NCBI GenBank assembly: GCA_944325325.1
Contig: CALUZP010000019.1
Location: forward strand, 1 to 44,915
Length of the DNA: 44,915 nucleotides
Direction of reading: 5' to 3'
Source of the DNA: an uncultured Desulfovibrionaceae bacterium
GTDB taxonomy: Bacteria; Desulfobacterota; Desulfovibrionia; Desulfovibrionales; Desulfovibrionaceae
This document shows positions 1 to 8,438 of the stretch, one piece after another. Under the pieces are notes generated by a model. It did no database searches, was not told the DNA's origin, and saw only the letters and a program-made list of their open reading frames with translations. The translations under genes were made by a program, and so were the position numbers. Numbering within the stretch: position 1 is the first letter of the stretch; each line of letters begins with the position of its first letter.

Positions 1-840
1 ATTGACACGTTCTGGCGCAAAAGCGCTGCGCTCTGGCCGGAGGGCAAACGCCCCGGGCCGGGAGGCAGGGAGCTTGTGCGCAAGATCGTAACGCTGGCTT
101 CCATTGTGGAAAAGGAAACCAGCGTGCCTGCCGAGCGGGACAGAGTCGCTGGCGTGTATGAGAACCGGTTGCGGCGCGGAATGCTGCTGCAGGCGGATCC
201 GACCGTCATCTACGGCATCGGACAGGAATTTGTGCCGCCATTGCGACGCAGCCAGCTCAATAATGCCGACAACCTGTACAACACCTACAAGCATCCCGGC
301 CTGCCGCCAGGTCCCATCTGCTCGCCTGGTCTGGCCTGCCTTAAGGCAGCCATGAATCCTGAGGAGCACGACTATCTGTATTTTGTTGCCAGCGGGGATG
401 GTTCCCACCGTTTTAACGCTTCGCTGTCCGGCCATAACCGGGACGTTCGCGCATACCGCCGGCAGGAAAGGTCGGCAGCAAGACAGCAGGTGGCGCAGCA
501 GGCGGACTCCCGGCAGGACGAAACTGAAATGCCGCCTCAGGTTGAACGCCCGGAGTCCCGGCAGCCAGAAGGGGCTCAGACCGCAGGACAGGCCGCGTCC
601 CGGTCTGAAGTTCGCCAGGAAAAGGACGCCGCACCGGCCCAGTCTGCACAGCCTGAAAAAAACGTGGAACAGAAGGAAAGCCCGCAGAACGCGTCGCAGC
701 CTGCCGTCCGTCCGGCTGCGCCACAGCCCCCGTCAGTGCAGGATGCCCGGCCGCAAACGCCGGCGGTGCTGCAGCCTGCACCCCCGTCACCGGCAGACGG
801 TTCGGACAGGACGCCGTCTCCAGAGGAACCGGGCACCTGA
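1..840 (+). CDS. mltG: Endolytic murein transglycosylase MltG, 3' part
   Basis: The reading frame is open from base 1, so the gene starts upstream of the window; the GTG at 76 is internal. MltG is an inner-membrane lytic transglycosylase that cuts nascent peptidoglycan and sets glycan chain length. The fragment has the family core: LASIVEKET around residues 32-40 of the fragment, whose first Glu matches the catalytic Glu of E. coli MltG, then LQADPTVIYGIG, YNTYKHPGLPPGPI and a DYLYFVASGDGSHRF block. After the catalytic domain ends (HNRDVRAYRR) there is an unusual tail of about 124 residues rich in Gln, Ala, Pro, Ser and Glu with no recognisable fold; most MltG proteins stop soon after the catalytic domain. 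The identification is firm; the tail's role is unknown. Confidence 0.93.
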   Translation: MDTFWRKSAALWPEGKRPGPGGRELVRKIVTLASIVEKETSVPAERDRVAGVYENRLRRGMLLQADPTVIYGIGQEFVPPLRRSQLNNADNLYNTYKHPGLPPGPICSPGLACLKAAMNPEEHDYLYFVASGDGSHRFNASLSGHNRDVRAYRRQERSAARQQVAQQADSRQDETEMPPQVERPESRQPEGAQTAGQAASRSEVRQEKDAAPAQSAQPEKNVEQKESPQNASQPAVRPAAPQPPSVQDARPQTPAVLQPAPPSPADGSDRTPSPEEPGT

Positions 841-1385
841 GCCTGAGGCCGGGCAAAGGACTCCGTGAGCAGGCTGACAACACAGGAAGCCTGCAGGGCC
901 TGTCTGACTGGCAGCACGTCGTGAACGTATTTTCAGTTTACAGCACTGCGCGTTTCAAGCCATGCGGCCTGTCGTTTCGCGGGAAAAACACGTTTTTCCC
1001 ACTCACCTTGGGTCGGGGCGGCGCTGTGCTGCCGTCTCGAGTTTTGCCTTTTCCAATGGAACACGCTCCGGTGCCTTTGGGTCCCACCGGTGGCTGCGTC
1101 ATGGATAACAGGCGTGCAGGCATGGACGGTCTGCCTGTCTTCTGCCTTACGTTGTCCGGGGACAGGCGGAGGAGCCCAACAGGGACGGCGCTTTTGTAGC
1201 AGGCCGGGTCAGGCAGCGCTGACACATCCCGGCCGGCAACGTGTTTTTGCAGGCCAGCTGTGGCGGTCCTGACGAAGGGGAAGTACCGGGCTGGCGCACG
1301 ACAGCGTGTGGCAATCTGCCTGCCATGCTTCAGCCGCATAGCCCGGGCGTAAGGGACAGCGGATGTCTTCAAGAAAGAGGTGCCT
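841..1385. other. Intergenic region with repeat copy 1
   Basis: About 545 bases between mltG and the next plus-strand gene. The part from 929 to 1069 is a copy of the dispersed palindromic repeat. In the remainder I see no gene: short open frames on both strands have no recognisable protein features. No clear promoter or T-tracted terminator was found. Confidence 0.6.
929..1069 (+). repeat. Dispersed palindromic repeat, copy 1
   Basis: One of six copies of an approximately 145-bp intergenic repeat. It contains the shared block CGGCCTGTCGTTTCGCGG (here with a C-A change just before it), the palindrome GGGAAAAACACGTTTTTCCC, the third hairpin block with GGCGGCGCTGTGCTGCC, and the closing TTTTCCAATGG. 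Its left end is the most diverged of the six (TTTCAGTTTACAGCACTG instead of TTTCAGTTTGAAACGC), so the first small hairpin is damaged. Confidence 0.85.
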
Positions 1386-2519
1386 ATGAAAGCTGCCATC
1401 GCTGCAGTCCTGCTGGCGGTATGCCTGCAGACTGCACCCGCGCACGCCGAAAGATCCTTCAGTGAGTTGTGGAACGATTCCATCCCGCTGCTGACTGAAG
1501 GAGCGGAACTGATTGCGTCTGGCAAGGAGCTGAGCGAGCGTTCGCTGTCAGAAGTCCTGACGTTCAGGGATGCCAGATTCCCGAGAATTCTGGATGAATG
1601 CTTTACCATCCTGGCCGGGTCTTCCCTGACGGATCTCCTGCACAGACAGAGCGCTGTGGCCGCCGAGATAGCGGAAAAGAAAGCGGACATTGTCGAGCTG
1701 AAGACAAAGAGCGTTGCTGCCCCTGAAGCGTCCTGGAATCCACTGGCACACACGCAGGAAAGCATTCAGCGTGACATTGCCAAATTGCAGGACGAAATAG
1801 CCCGGCTGCAAAGCGCGTTCGAACAGGAGAAGGAAACCGTGTATCTGCGCATGCGGGAGAAGGGCATTGCCCTTTCACGGGAACAGTTCGATCAGTTGCT
1901 GGCCATTGTCGACGCCCCCGAGAAAGCCTCAGTCATGGGCGTAGCCGAAAACCTGAAGCGGATTCATCAGGAAATATGCGTCAAAATTGCAGAGCCCGAC
2001 TCGCCTGTGGAGATGCTGCAAACCTACACAGGCGTTTACATGATGGGGCTTGGCGTCTATCTGTATGCTCTGGAAAACGCTGTTGAGCAGGTGGAAGGGC
2101 AGTACCTGCCCCGCCTGCAGGCGCTGCGTGAGGAGAACGAAGCCAACTATCAGAAAGCGCGTCAGCTGGCAGCGCAGGATTTGTCCCCGCACGACGCGGA
2201 AATTGTCAGAAGAAACATCCTGTCCCAGAAGCGCGTTACAGAAGTTCTTAACCTTTATGAAAAGTACTTGGACAGGGAAGTTCGTCAGCTGAGGGCGCTG
2301 TATCAAAAAACGCAGCAGAGTTTCAACGTGGCTGTCAATACCTATCACACAGTCAAGGTCAGTACAGAGTTGCTGAACCTGATCCGCGCCTCTGAAGAGG
2401 GCTTTTTCAGCCTGGTCACATTCCAGCCGCCTGAACTTTCGCTCCTGTATGACGAACGGCTTGCCGCGGAGTTTGCCGCCGTCACCGGCAAGCTGCGCGG
2501 CCAGAGCAGCACCCTGTAG
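1386..2519 (+). CDS. Exported coiled-coil protein, function unknown
   Basis: I chose the ATG at 1386, 5-6 bases after AGAGG, over the GTG at 1380. The 377-residue product opens with a Sec signal peptide (MKAAIAAVLLAVCLQTAPAHA, positively charged start, hydrophobic core, AHA cleavage site) and has no other membrane segment, so it is probably periplasmic. The body is charged and helical, with likely coiled coils around residues 100-160 (EIAEKKADIVELK, IAKLQDEIARLQ) and 230-320. There are no Cys pairs, enzyme motifs or lipobox. I do not recognise the family. It stands alone between mltG and a convergent asparaginase gene, so context gives little help. A scaffold or envelope-associated role is only a guess. 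Confidence 0.75.
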   Translation: MKAAIAAVLLAVCLQTAPAHAERSFSELWNDSIPLLTEGAELIASGKELSERSLSEVLTFRDARFPRILDECFTILAGSSLTDLLHRQSAVAAEIAEKKADIVELKTKSVAAPEASWNPLAHTQESIQRDIAKLQDEIARLQSAFEQEKETVYLRMREKGIALSREQFDQLLAIVDAPEKASVMGVAENLKRIHQEICVKIAEPDSPVEMLQTYTGVYMMGLGVYLYALENAVEQVEGQYLPRLQALREENEANYQKARQLAAQDLSPHDAEIVRRNILSQKRVTEVLNLYEKYLDREVRQLRALYQKTQQSFNVAVNTYHTVKVSTELLNLIRASEEGFFSLVTFQPPELSLLYDERLAAEFAAVTGKLRGQSSTL

Positions 2520-3094
2520 AAAGTCGATCCCTGCCGTACCGGGGGACGAACGAGCAAGTTGCGATACAGACCGGTACGGCCCTCGAGCGCCCGCACTGTT
2601 GTGCTGGTCTGCCGCCTGTCGCTGAGAGACAGTCTGCACTGCCTGCGGATCCGCGCCAGCAGGGAGAGAGTGCGCGTCAATCCAGCCCTGCAGATGAAAG
2701 TTGCTGGAACACCGCCCGTGGGTCTGCCTGGGGCTTCCGGTGGAGGGAGGCTGCACAGCCCCTGGTTGCGCCTGCCTAGGCGGCAAGCTGGCTGCATGCA
2801 CGCCTGCCGGATGGCGTGACGGCGTTTTGTGTGCGGGGCAGGCCGGAAAAGGATGCCGGACACACCTGCACAGAAAGCAGGATGCGCTTGCAGCAAAGAA
2901 TTCTGGAACGGTTTTGACGCAGTGCCGTTGTTTTTCTGCAGGGCTGACGGAGCCGGTTCGCAATGGAATGCACAGCGGGGAAAGGGACGCCTTGCAAGGG
3001 TGTCCGCTTTCCCCGCTGTCATAGTTACATATCGGATGTTGTCCCGGGATTGTCTGATTCAGAAAAGACAGGCCGGGCTCCCGGAACAGCGGCG
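2520..3094. other. Intergenic region between convergent genes
   Basis: About 575 bases between the coiled-coil protein gene (plus) and the asparaginase gene (minus). No gene is recognisable; the open frames here look like shadows without start signals or protein features. The only clear structure is the long inverted repeat at 2972-3019. Confidence 0.55.
2972..3019. terminator. Long hairpin between convergent genes
   Basis: Perfect 13-bp arms ACAGCGGGGAAAG (2972-2984) and CTTTCCCCGCTGT (3007-3019), with further pairing GGAC/GTCC inside the loop. It lies 75 bases beyond the asparaginase stop codon, between convergent genes, where a shared terminator is expected. Neither side has a run of T, so intrinsic termination is uncertain; it may instead protect mRNA 3' ends. 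Confidence 0.45.
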
Positions 3095-4084
3095 TTATTC
3101 GTCAAACCAGCTCTGCAGCTCGTCGCGATCAGGTTTCTGATCCGGATGGCGGCTGACCAGCAGGAGCAGCTTCAGCCGGGCCTTGGCCGCACTGAGTTCG
3201 CCGCCCAGGATGATGCCCATGGCTTTGGTTGTCTTGACGCCGCCCGGATAGCCGTACACGTCGAGGACACGGCCGCCCGGAGTGCGGGTCGTCAGCACCA
3301 CGGGAATGCCGGCCTTGATGGCCCGCTCAATGCCCGCCATGCTGCCCACAGGGAGATTGCCGCGGCCAAAGCCTTCAATCACAATGCCCCTGGCGCCGCG
3401 TCCGATGGCAAAGTCAATATAGGCTGAGTCAGAGCCGGTCATCATTTTGATGACGTCGACCGGTCCATGGAGCGATGCCGGCAGGATATGCTGCCGGTCA
3501 AGCGGTGCGCGGCGAAGGATCACACGGTCTTCATCCACATAGCCAATGGGCCCCCACCAGGGCGACTGGAAGGTGGCGGGGTTGGCCGAGTGGGTTTTCA
3601 TGACTTCACGGGCGGCGTGAATTTCTTCATTCAGGACGACCACACTGCCGATGCCGCGCGTTGCGTCAGCTGCCGCGGCCTTGACGGCGCACAGGATGTT
3701 TTTGGGGCCGTCAGGGCTGATCTCGGCGGCCGAACGCATGGCTGCGGTCAGGCAGACAGGCTTGTCGCTGTCAATGGTCAGGTCGAGGAAGTAGGAAGTT
3801 TCCTCCACCGTGTCGGTTCCGTGGGTGACAACGGCTCCCGCCACATCCGGCTCAGCCAGGGCCTTGCGGATCATTGCCGACAGGTCGAACATCAGTTCAG
3901 GGGTCATGTGCGGGCTGGGGATGTTTGCAAATTCGCGCACCTCCACGTCGCACACCTTGTCGAGTCCGGGCACGGCCGCCACAAGATCCTCGCCGCTGAC
4001 GGCGGGGACGACGCCTTTGACCGGGTCGAATTTCATGGCAATGGTGCCGCCGGTCGTAAATACGATGACTTTTTTCCGAGACAT
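3095..4084 (-). CDS. L-asparaginase (cytoplasmic type)
   Basis: Hydrolyses L-asparagine to aspartate and ammonia. Start taken at 4084 (MSRKKVIVF), with AAGG about 7 bases upstream; a longer frame to 4147 lacks a ribosome site. The 329-residue protein has both asparaginase signatures: TTGGTIA at residues 10-16, with the nucleophile Thr11, and VTHGTDTVEET around residues 86-96, with the Thr90/Asp91 pair. Length fits the bacterial asparaginase/glutaminase family. There is no signal peptide, which points to the cytoplasmic enzyme and leaves the type (AnsA- or AnsB-like) open. The two next genes upstream on the same strand encode an unrecognised protein and a permease; repeat copy 2 separates them from this gene, so a shared operon is not certain. 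Confidence 0.92.
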   Translation of the reverse strand: MSRKKVIVFTTGGTIAMKFDPVKGVVPAVSGEDLVAAVPGLDKVCDVEVREFANIPSPHMTPELMFDLSAMIRKALAEPDVAGAVVTHGTDTVEETSYFLDLTIDSDKPVCLTAAMRSAAEISPDGPKNILCAVKAAAADATRGIGSVVVLNEEIHAAREVMKTHSANPATFQSPWWGPIGYVDEDRVILRRAPLDRQHILPASLHGPVDVIKMMTGSDSAYIDFAIGRGARGIVIEGFGRGNLPVGSMAGIERAIKAGIPVVLTTRTPGGRVLDVYGYPGGVKTTKAMGIILGGELSAAKARLKLLLLVSRHPDQKPDRDELQSWFDE

Positions 4085-4154
4085 GGTAACACCTTCTTTC
4101 TTTTTATAAAACAGTCCTGGGTACAGGCCGTTCTCAGCGCTGCGCACCGGGCTG

Positions 4155-4297
4155 GAGCCCGTTCAGTTTGAAACGCTTCGCGTTTCAGACCATACGGCCT
4201 GTCGTTTCGCGCAAACAGCGCGGTGTTAAGTTCACTTTTGGCCGGGCTGCGTGGTGCAGTCGCTTCGCGTCCTGCCTTTTCAATGGCAACGCGCTCT
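4155..4297 (+). repeat. Dispersed palindromic repeat, copy 2
   Basis: Carries the left hairpin GAAACGCTTCGCGTTTC (7-bp arms, TTC loop), then CATACGGCCTGTCGTTTCGCG and a right end ATGGCAACGCGCTCT (4283-4297). The right end reaches the stop codon (4296-4298) of the minus-strand gene beside it, overlapping it by two bases. The central A-rich palindrome is degraded here (CAAACAGCGCGGTGTTAAG). Confidence 0.85.
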
Positions 4298-5525
4298 AGC
4301 CGCCGTATGGTTCCAGTTTTTCGCGGCATCCGCGCGCCTTCAGGATGCTGCACGCCTCGTCAAGGCGCGCATGCAGTACGGGCACTGCATGTTTGATGAC
4401 TCTGACATAGCGCTGCACGTCTTCTTCCGTCAAAGCCGGGATAACGTATTCATCAATATAGCTTTGCGGCATGAACAGGCTCAACACGGCGCTGCTGCCA
4501 GGCATGCTGCCGGGGCCGCCCACGAACGCGTGCAGAGCATCGCTCATGAATGTCACCCCGCCGGCGTCCTGACTGGCAACCTGGATCAGGCTGGCCACGG
4601 CATTGACCTTGTCGCGGCCTGTTGTGGCCTCAGCCACACGCTGTGCCAGCGCGGCAAGCCGTTCTCCCATGTTCCTGGTCATGGCGCGCAGAGCGCCGGG
4701 AACGCGTTTGAGGGCTTCACGAGGGTACACCGCAGGATAGCCCAGTTTTTCCAGCGCGGCCAGGTACGCTTCAGCCACCACCACGTTATCATCGTCCGCA
4801 AAGGCGCGGACCACAAAGTGAGGCTTGTCGAACGTGCCGCACAGGGGCAGCACAAACACCTTGCCCTCCACAACGAAGGTTGGCAGGGCATGGAGTCCCA
4901 GTGCTTCCATCACCGGACGTTTGCCATAAAGGCAGGCGTTGCCCTCCAGATCTTCGTTGGGGCCAAGCCCCCCTTCTGTGGCGTTGCAAACGCCCATGAC
5001 CGACACCGGGATACCGTCAAAATCGATCACGGCACCGGCAATCAGGCCGCAGTTGCCCTCGATACCCTCCGGCGCCGCGTGGAAGGACTCGGGGAAGTTG
5101 CGCGCGAAGCTGTCCAGCGCCGCATTGGCCATGGCAGCCTGGAGCGCCACGGCAGGCTCCATGGCGCCTTGTCCGTAGATACGGCCGAAGGCCGCCTCAG
5201 CAAGGGCCTGTGTGCGGATGGCCTGCTGGCCTTCCACATAGTGCGCCAGCCGGGCTTCACTCGGAGTAATGCCGCGCCGGGCCGAGCAGCGCCCTGTGCC
5301 GCCGCTGACGGTTTCTACCTCGAAATAGCCGTCACGTCCCACTTTGGCCCGTACGCTGCGGATTTCGAGCGAAAGCACTGTGGCTTCCTGAAAAATGGCC
5401 AGTACAGCAGCCAGCCCTCCGGAATCGTCCTGCACAAAGCCGTCGTTGCTGTGTGCATGGCCGCAGCCGGCATGACCCGAAATACCGAGAACGCCTTGTT
5501 TTTGAGTGCTTAGCGAAAGATGCAT
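4296..5525 (-). CDS. Conserved-looking cytoplasmic protein, family not recognised
   Basis: Start chosen at 5525 (MHLSLSTQK), where GGAG lies 6 bases upstream; an ATG at 5558 has no such site. The 409-residue protein has no signal peptide or membrane helix. Notable features are a His/Cys-rich segment at residues 17-26 (GHAGCGHAHS) followed by GFVQDDSGGLA, a mid-section GNCGLIAGAVIDFDG and CNATEGGLGPNED, and a glycine-rich stretch FVGGPGSMPGSS near the C-terminus. These look like active-site loops of an enzyme, possibly metal-binding, but I cannot name the family. It lies between an asparaginase and a permease on the same strand, so a role in amino-acid or carboxylate catabolism is plausible. 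Its stop codon is contacted by repeat copy 2. Confidence 0.7.
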   Translation of the reverse strand: MHLSLSTQKQGVLGISGHAGCGHAHSNDGFVQDDSGGLAAVLAIFQEATVLSLEIRSVRAKVGRDGYFEVETVSGGTGRCSARRGITPSEARLAHYVEGQQAIRTQALAEAAFGRIYGQGAMEPAVALQAAMANAALDSFARNFPESFHAAPEGIEGNCGLIAGAVIDFDGIPVSVMGVCNATEGGLGPNEDLEGNACLYGKRPVMEALGLHALPTFVVEGKVFVLPLCGTFDKPHFVVRAFADDDNVVVAEAYLAALEKLGYPAVYPREALKRVPGALRAMTRNMGERLAALAQRVAEATTGRDKVNAVASLIQVASQDAGGVTFMSDALHAFVGGPGSMPGSSAVLSLFMPQSYIDEYVIPALTEEDVQRYVRVIKHAVPVLHARLDEACSILKARGCREKLEPYGG

Positions 5526-5642
5526 GTTCGTCTCCTGGCAAACGCGTTGCGCCGTCATGTCATATCTGACCAGGCTGCTTTTGAAGGAGAGGTTTCAACG
5601 CCGCCCGTCTGTTGCGGGGAAACGCGGTTTGGTCGTTGTCCT

Positions 5643-5664
5643 GGCGGACGCCGTAGCGTCCGCC
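5643..5664. other. Perfect short hairpin upstream of the 409-residue gene
   Basis: Arms GGCGGACGC (5643-5651) and GCGTCCGCC (5656-5664) around a CGTA loop. It lies between the terminator of the permease gene and the start of the next minus-strand gene. There is no adjacent T-run. It could be an operator or a 5' mRNA structure. Confidence 0.4.
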
Positions 5665-5690
5665 GAAGCAGATTGGATGATAAGGATGCC

Positions 5691-5731
5691 TGACAAAAGG
5701 CGGGCTTTTGGCGCTGGCCGGCAGCCCGCCC
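5691..5731 (-). terminator. Rho-independent terminator of the permease gene
   Basis: Read on the minus strand: GGCGGGCT (from 5730), a GC-rich loop, AGCCCGCC, then TTTTGTCA. The 8-bp stem and T-run begin 17 bases past the permease stop codon. This suggests that the 409-residue gene downstream has its own promoter. Confidence 0.8.
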
Positions 5732-5746
5732 GTCACGGCAAGACAA

Positions 5747-7024
5747 TTACATGCCAAGCAGCGTGGAGATCACCAGGGCCACCAGCAGGCCGAACAGAAT
5801 GGACGGACGCTGGAACAGATTGGCGGGCTTCAGTTCCGAACCGGGGATGACGGGGATAACGGTAGCCAGAGCAGCCACGGGCCCGCCGGTCAGGAAGTAC
5901 TGTGTCAGCGCGCCGGCTGAAGCGGCGGCAAAACCGGCCGCAAAGGGATCACCGCCGGCCTGGATGACGATTTGCAGGAAAGGCAGGATGATGGCGGCGG
6001 AAGCGCCGTAGGACTGCGTCAGCAGAGCGGTGAGCATGGCCACAAGGAACATGATCTGTATGGGCGCGACAGACAGAACGGGCTTGAGCAGATCGGCAAT
6101 GACCTGCACGAGGCCGATGTTGCGGATGACCGTGGAAAGGAACAGGAAACCGATGGTCGCCACCAGCGGGGTGGCAATACGGCCCACGCCCTTCATCATT
6201 TCCTGTTCAGACTGCTTGGGATCGCGCTTGGCCAGAATCATGGTGAAGATACCGGCGATCAGGCCCACCAGGAAAATGGGGAAGCCGAGCACGAAGCCGA
6301 TGACCAGCACGATGAAGGGAGCAAAGGCCTGCGCCGAGGTGGCGTGGTATTCCTTGGCTTCAAAGTCTTTCAGAATGGCGGCATTTTCTTCAGCCGTCAT
6401 GGTGATGCCCTTGGCCTTCATATCGCGCGTGAGGCGGAAGTAACTCATGGCAAAGACTGAAAGAGCGGCGATAAGGCCAAGGATGTTGAACAGGCCGAAC
6501 GACAGGCCTGCCGTGGCAATGATGGCCACCTGGGTGGGGTGCGTGAAGCCGAACAGGTTGCCGATATGGCCGGCGTGGCCTTGAATGGCGGCCGCCTTGT
6601 TGGGGTCAACACCCAGACGGACGGCGGCAGGGCCGGTGATGACGGCGGTGATGACTGGCTGTGTGAAGCCGGTCAGAGCGCCGATGAGACCTGCGGCGAT
6701 ACCGCCGGCGGTCACAACGCCGGGGCCTCCGCCGATGCGGTTGCCCACGCGGACGATGTCACGAATGATGACATCAAAGAAGCCGGCAGCTTCCATGATG
6801 CCGATGAAGAGGAGGATACCAGTCATGTCAGCGATAACCGGGTTGAGGCCCGAGTTGATCATGCTGGCGATGGTCACCTCAGCATTGCCGGCAAGCGGGA
6901 ATCCAGCCACAAGTGCCGAGATTGTGGCGCCAATGATGGCCGTCATGTAGATAGGCGTTTTGCCTGTAATCATGATCACCAGAGTCAGCACCATGATAAT
7001 TTGTGCAAGTACCGTCAAAGACAT
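5747..7024 (-). CDS. Ion/carboxylate permease (GntP/CitM-like superfamily)
   Basis: A 425-residue polytopic inner-membrane protein, with GGAGG 8 bases before ATG 7024. Hydrophobic segments run the whole length, with helical hairpins typical of the ion transporter superfamily; glycine- and proline-rich loops such as TGFTQPVITAVITGP and GHAGHIGNLFGFTHP are likely the re-entrant substrate/ion sites. A charged cytoplasmic loop near residues 195-225 (MKAKGITMTAEENAAILKDF) divides two halves of similar design. The family carries gluconate, citrate, C4-dicarboxylates or related acids with cations; the substrate cannot be read from the sequence. The minus-strand genes beyond it (an unknown enzyme-like protein and asparaginase) hint at an amino acid or dicarboxylate, by inference only. 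It has its own terminator at 5691-5731. Confidence 0.8.
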   Translation of the reverse strand: MSLTVLAQIIMVLTLVIMITGKTPIYMTAIIGATISALVAGFPLAGNAEVTIASMINSGLNPVIADMTGILLFIGIMEAAGFFDVIIRDIVRVGNRIGGGPGVVTAGGIAAGLIGALTGFTQPVITAVITGPAAVRLGVDPNKAAAIQGHAGHIGNLFGFTHPTQVAIIATAGLSFGLFNILGLIAALSVFAMSYFRLTRDMKAKGITMTAEENAAILKDFEAKEYHATSAQAFAPFIVLVIGFVLGFPIFLVGLIAGIFTMILAKRDPKQSEQEMMKGVGRIATPLVATIGFLFLSTVIRNIGLVQVIADLLKPVLSVAPIQIMFLVAMLTALLTQSYGASAAIILPFLQIVIQAGGDPFAAGFAAASAGALTQYFLTGGPVAALATVIPVIPGSELKPANLFQRPSILFGLLVALVISTLLGM

Positions 7025-8438
7025 ACTTCATTCCTCCAGTTGTAAGATCTGTTTTGACGTTTTGTTGGTATCTGCTGATGAGGCAGCGTTACTATTGAAT
7101 GACGTTTTCCTGTGTGCCCCCCCTTTTGGCACATCCCTTGTGTCATAAGGACAATCTTTCAAATTATATTTGATGCAAAGTGTTCTATGGAAACATGTTA
7201 TGAATAGTAAAGAAATTATGTTTATGCCATTTTAGTCTGAAGCTGTATTCAAGAGAAAAATTCTTGTTGTGGCATTCAGAATTGGCAAACTATGTATATA
7301 TGCTATATAGAGTATAGAACTCGTATCTGCAAGAAAAGTCAAGTACGCCATTGCAAATTATTTTCAGTTTTTTCAGCATGAGAATAACTTCTGAATATAC
7401 TTATATAGTGTAATGTGCATATATAGTAACTGTATAATAGTTATTTAGAGCCTAAATAAAATTTATTAAGCTCATTTTATAGCTACTGTACCCTGTGGAA
7501 TATGCCGTTGAGAAACATTTCGTTGCAGCAGGGCTCGTGTCAGTCGATTTTGCATTGCCAGATAACAAAACGGCTATACATGCCTGAAAGGATAGTTTCT
7601 GAACGCCTATGAAGATTGCCAGTACAGGTTTTCATCTGTATGACACAATCAAAAGTTCTTGTTACACAACCAATAGAGTTTCATTTAGAATAGACTCGGT
7701 GACGAAAGTACCTGGCTGCTCAGAGGAATGAGGATGTCCTTTTCTTGTCCCATGGCCGGTAGCCGTCGGAAACGCCGTTTCGCTTTTACGCCAAGAGTTC
7801 AGCAGAAGGTATACAACGCTTATGCCTGAGCCATTCTCTATACGTTGCATCCGGCTCTGAGCGGACAGGGGAGAGTGCAGGCCCTCATACAGTCAGAGTC
7901 TGGCACCATGCGGCTGAGAAGATGATCCGGGGTATTGCCGCGCAGCACGTTGGGCACAGTTCTGGATACAGGAGTGAAGTTTCGTACCTGGTATGTGCGG
8001 CGTCTCTGACGCCCGCAAATGGCCATGACCAGTCGTGCGTGGTGAAAACCGGAGGCAGCCGTCAGACATGCAGGGTGCTCCTTTAGCCTTTTCGGCTGGA
8101 GAAGAGGGAACGGAGTACGACTGCCTTGCAGACCTTGTATCGGATAGGATTGACAGAGAAATAGCTTGTGGGATATGAAAAAACATCGGGTGCTCATTGA
8201 AGGAGCGCCCGCAGAGTTCCTGCCGGAGACGAGGAGCTTGCCTGAAGATGGCTTCAGCCATTTCATATGTGTAAGCGGCCCGGGTGCGGCAGGTTTTTTT
8301 ATGCACAATTGCATTTTCCCCCGCCTTGTTGTGTAAGAGCCTGTTTCGCCCTGTCAGCGAAGCGAGTTTTTGCACCCATCCGGACTGCCTGTATTCTCGC
8401 TTGCTTTCGCCTTTTGCATGAACATACGGGAGTCCGTT
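7025..8438. other. Long AT-rich intergenic region upstream of the adhesin
   Basis: About 1.4 kb between divergent permease and adhesin genes. Bases 7140-7480 are very AT-rich compared with the rest of the window, with many TATA-like steps. From 7500 to 8150 composition returns towards average but I find no gene; open frames on the minus strand (for example 7893-8453) lack start signals and family features. A promoter candidate for the adhesin lies at 8150-8179, giving a leader of about 250 bases. That leader contains a hairpin at 8188-8210 (GGGTGCTC/GAGCGCCC, one G-T pair) and a run of seven T near 8292-8298. The size and composition fit a complex regulatory region, perhaps one with acquired or decayed DNA. 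Confidence 0.6.
8150..8179 (+). promoter_or_regulatory. Candidate sigma-70 promoter for the adhesin
   Basis: A perfect -35 box TTGACA (8150-8155), an 18-base spacer and TATGAA (8174-8179) as -10. It lies about 260 bases before the adhesin start. The -10 match is only fair. Confidence 0.45.

Noticed and set aside
413-917. Minus-strand frames within the mltG tail
   Set aside because: Shadows of the low-complexity Gln/Ala/Pro-coding sequence.
7127-7141. Sigma-54 type promoter TGGCAC-N5-TTGT
   Set aside because: The -12 GC is GT and the site points to a gene 1.3 kb away. One such match in this much AT-rich sequence is expected by chance.
8180-8438. c-di-GMP (GEMM) riboswitch in the adhesin leader or the tolC leader (about 22310-22350)
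   Set aside because: I looked for the conserved GEMM core; only a weak GACGCAA near 22319 was found, without the partner helices.
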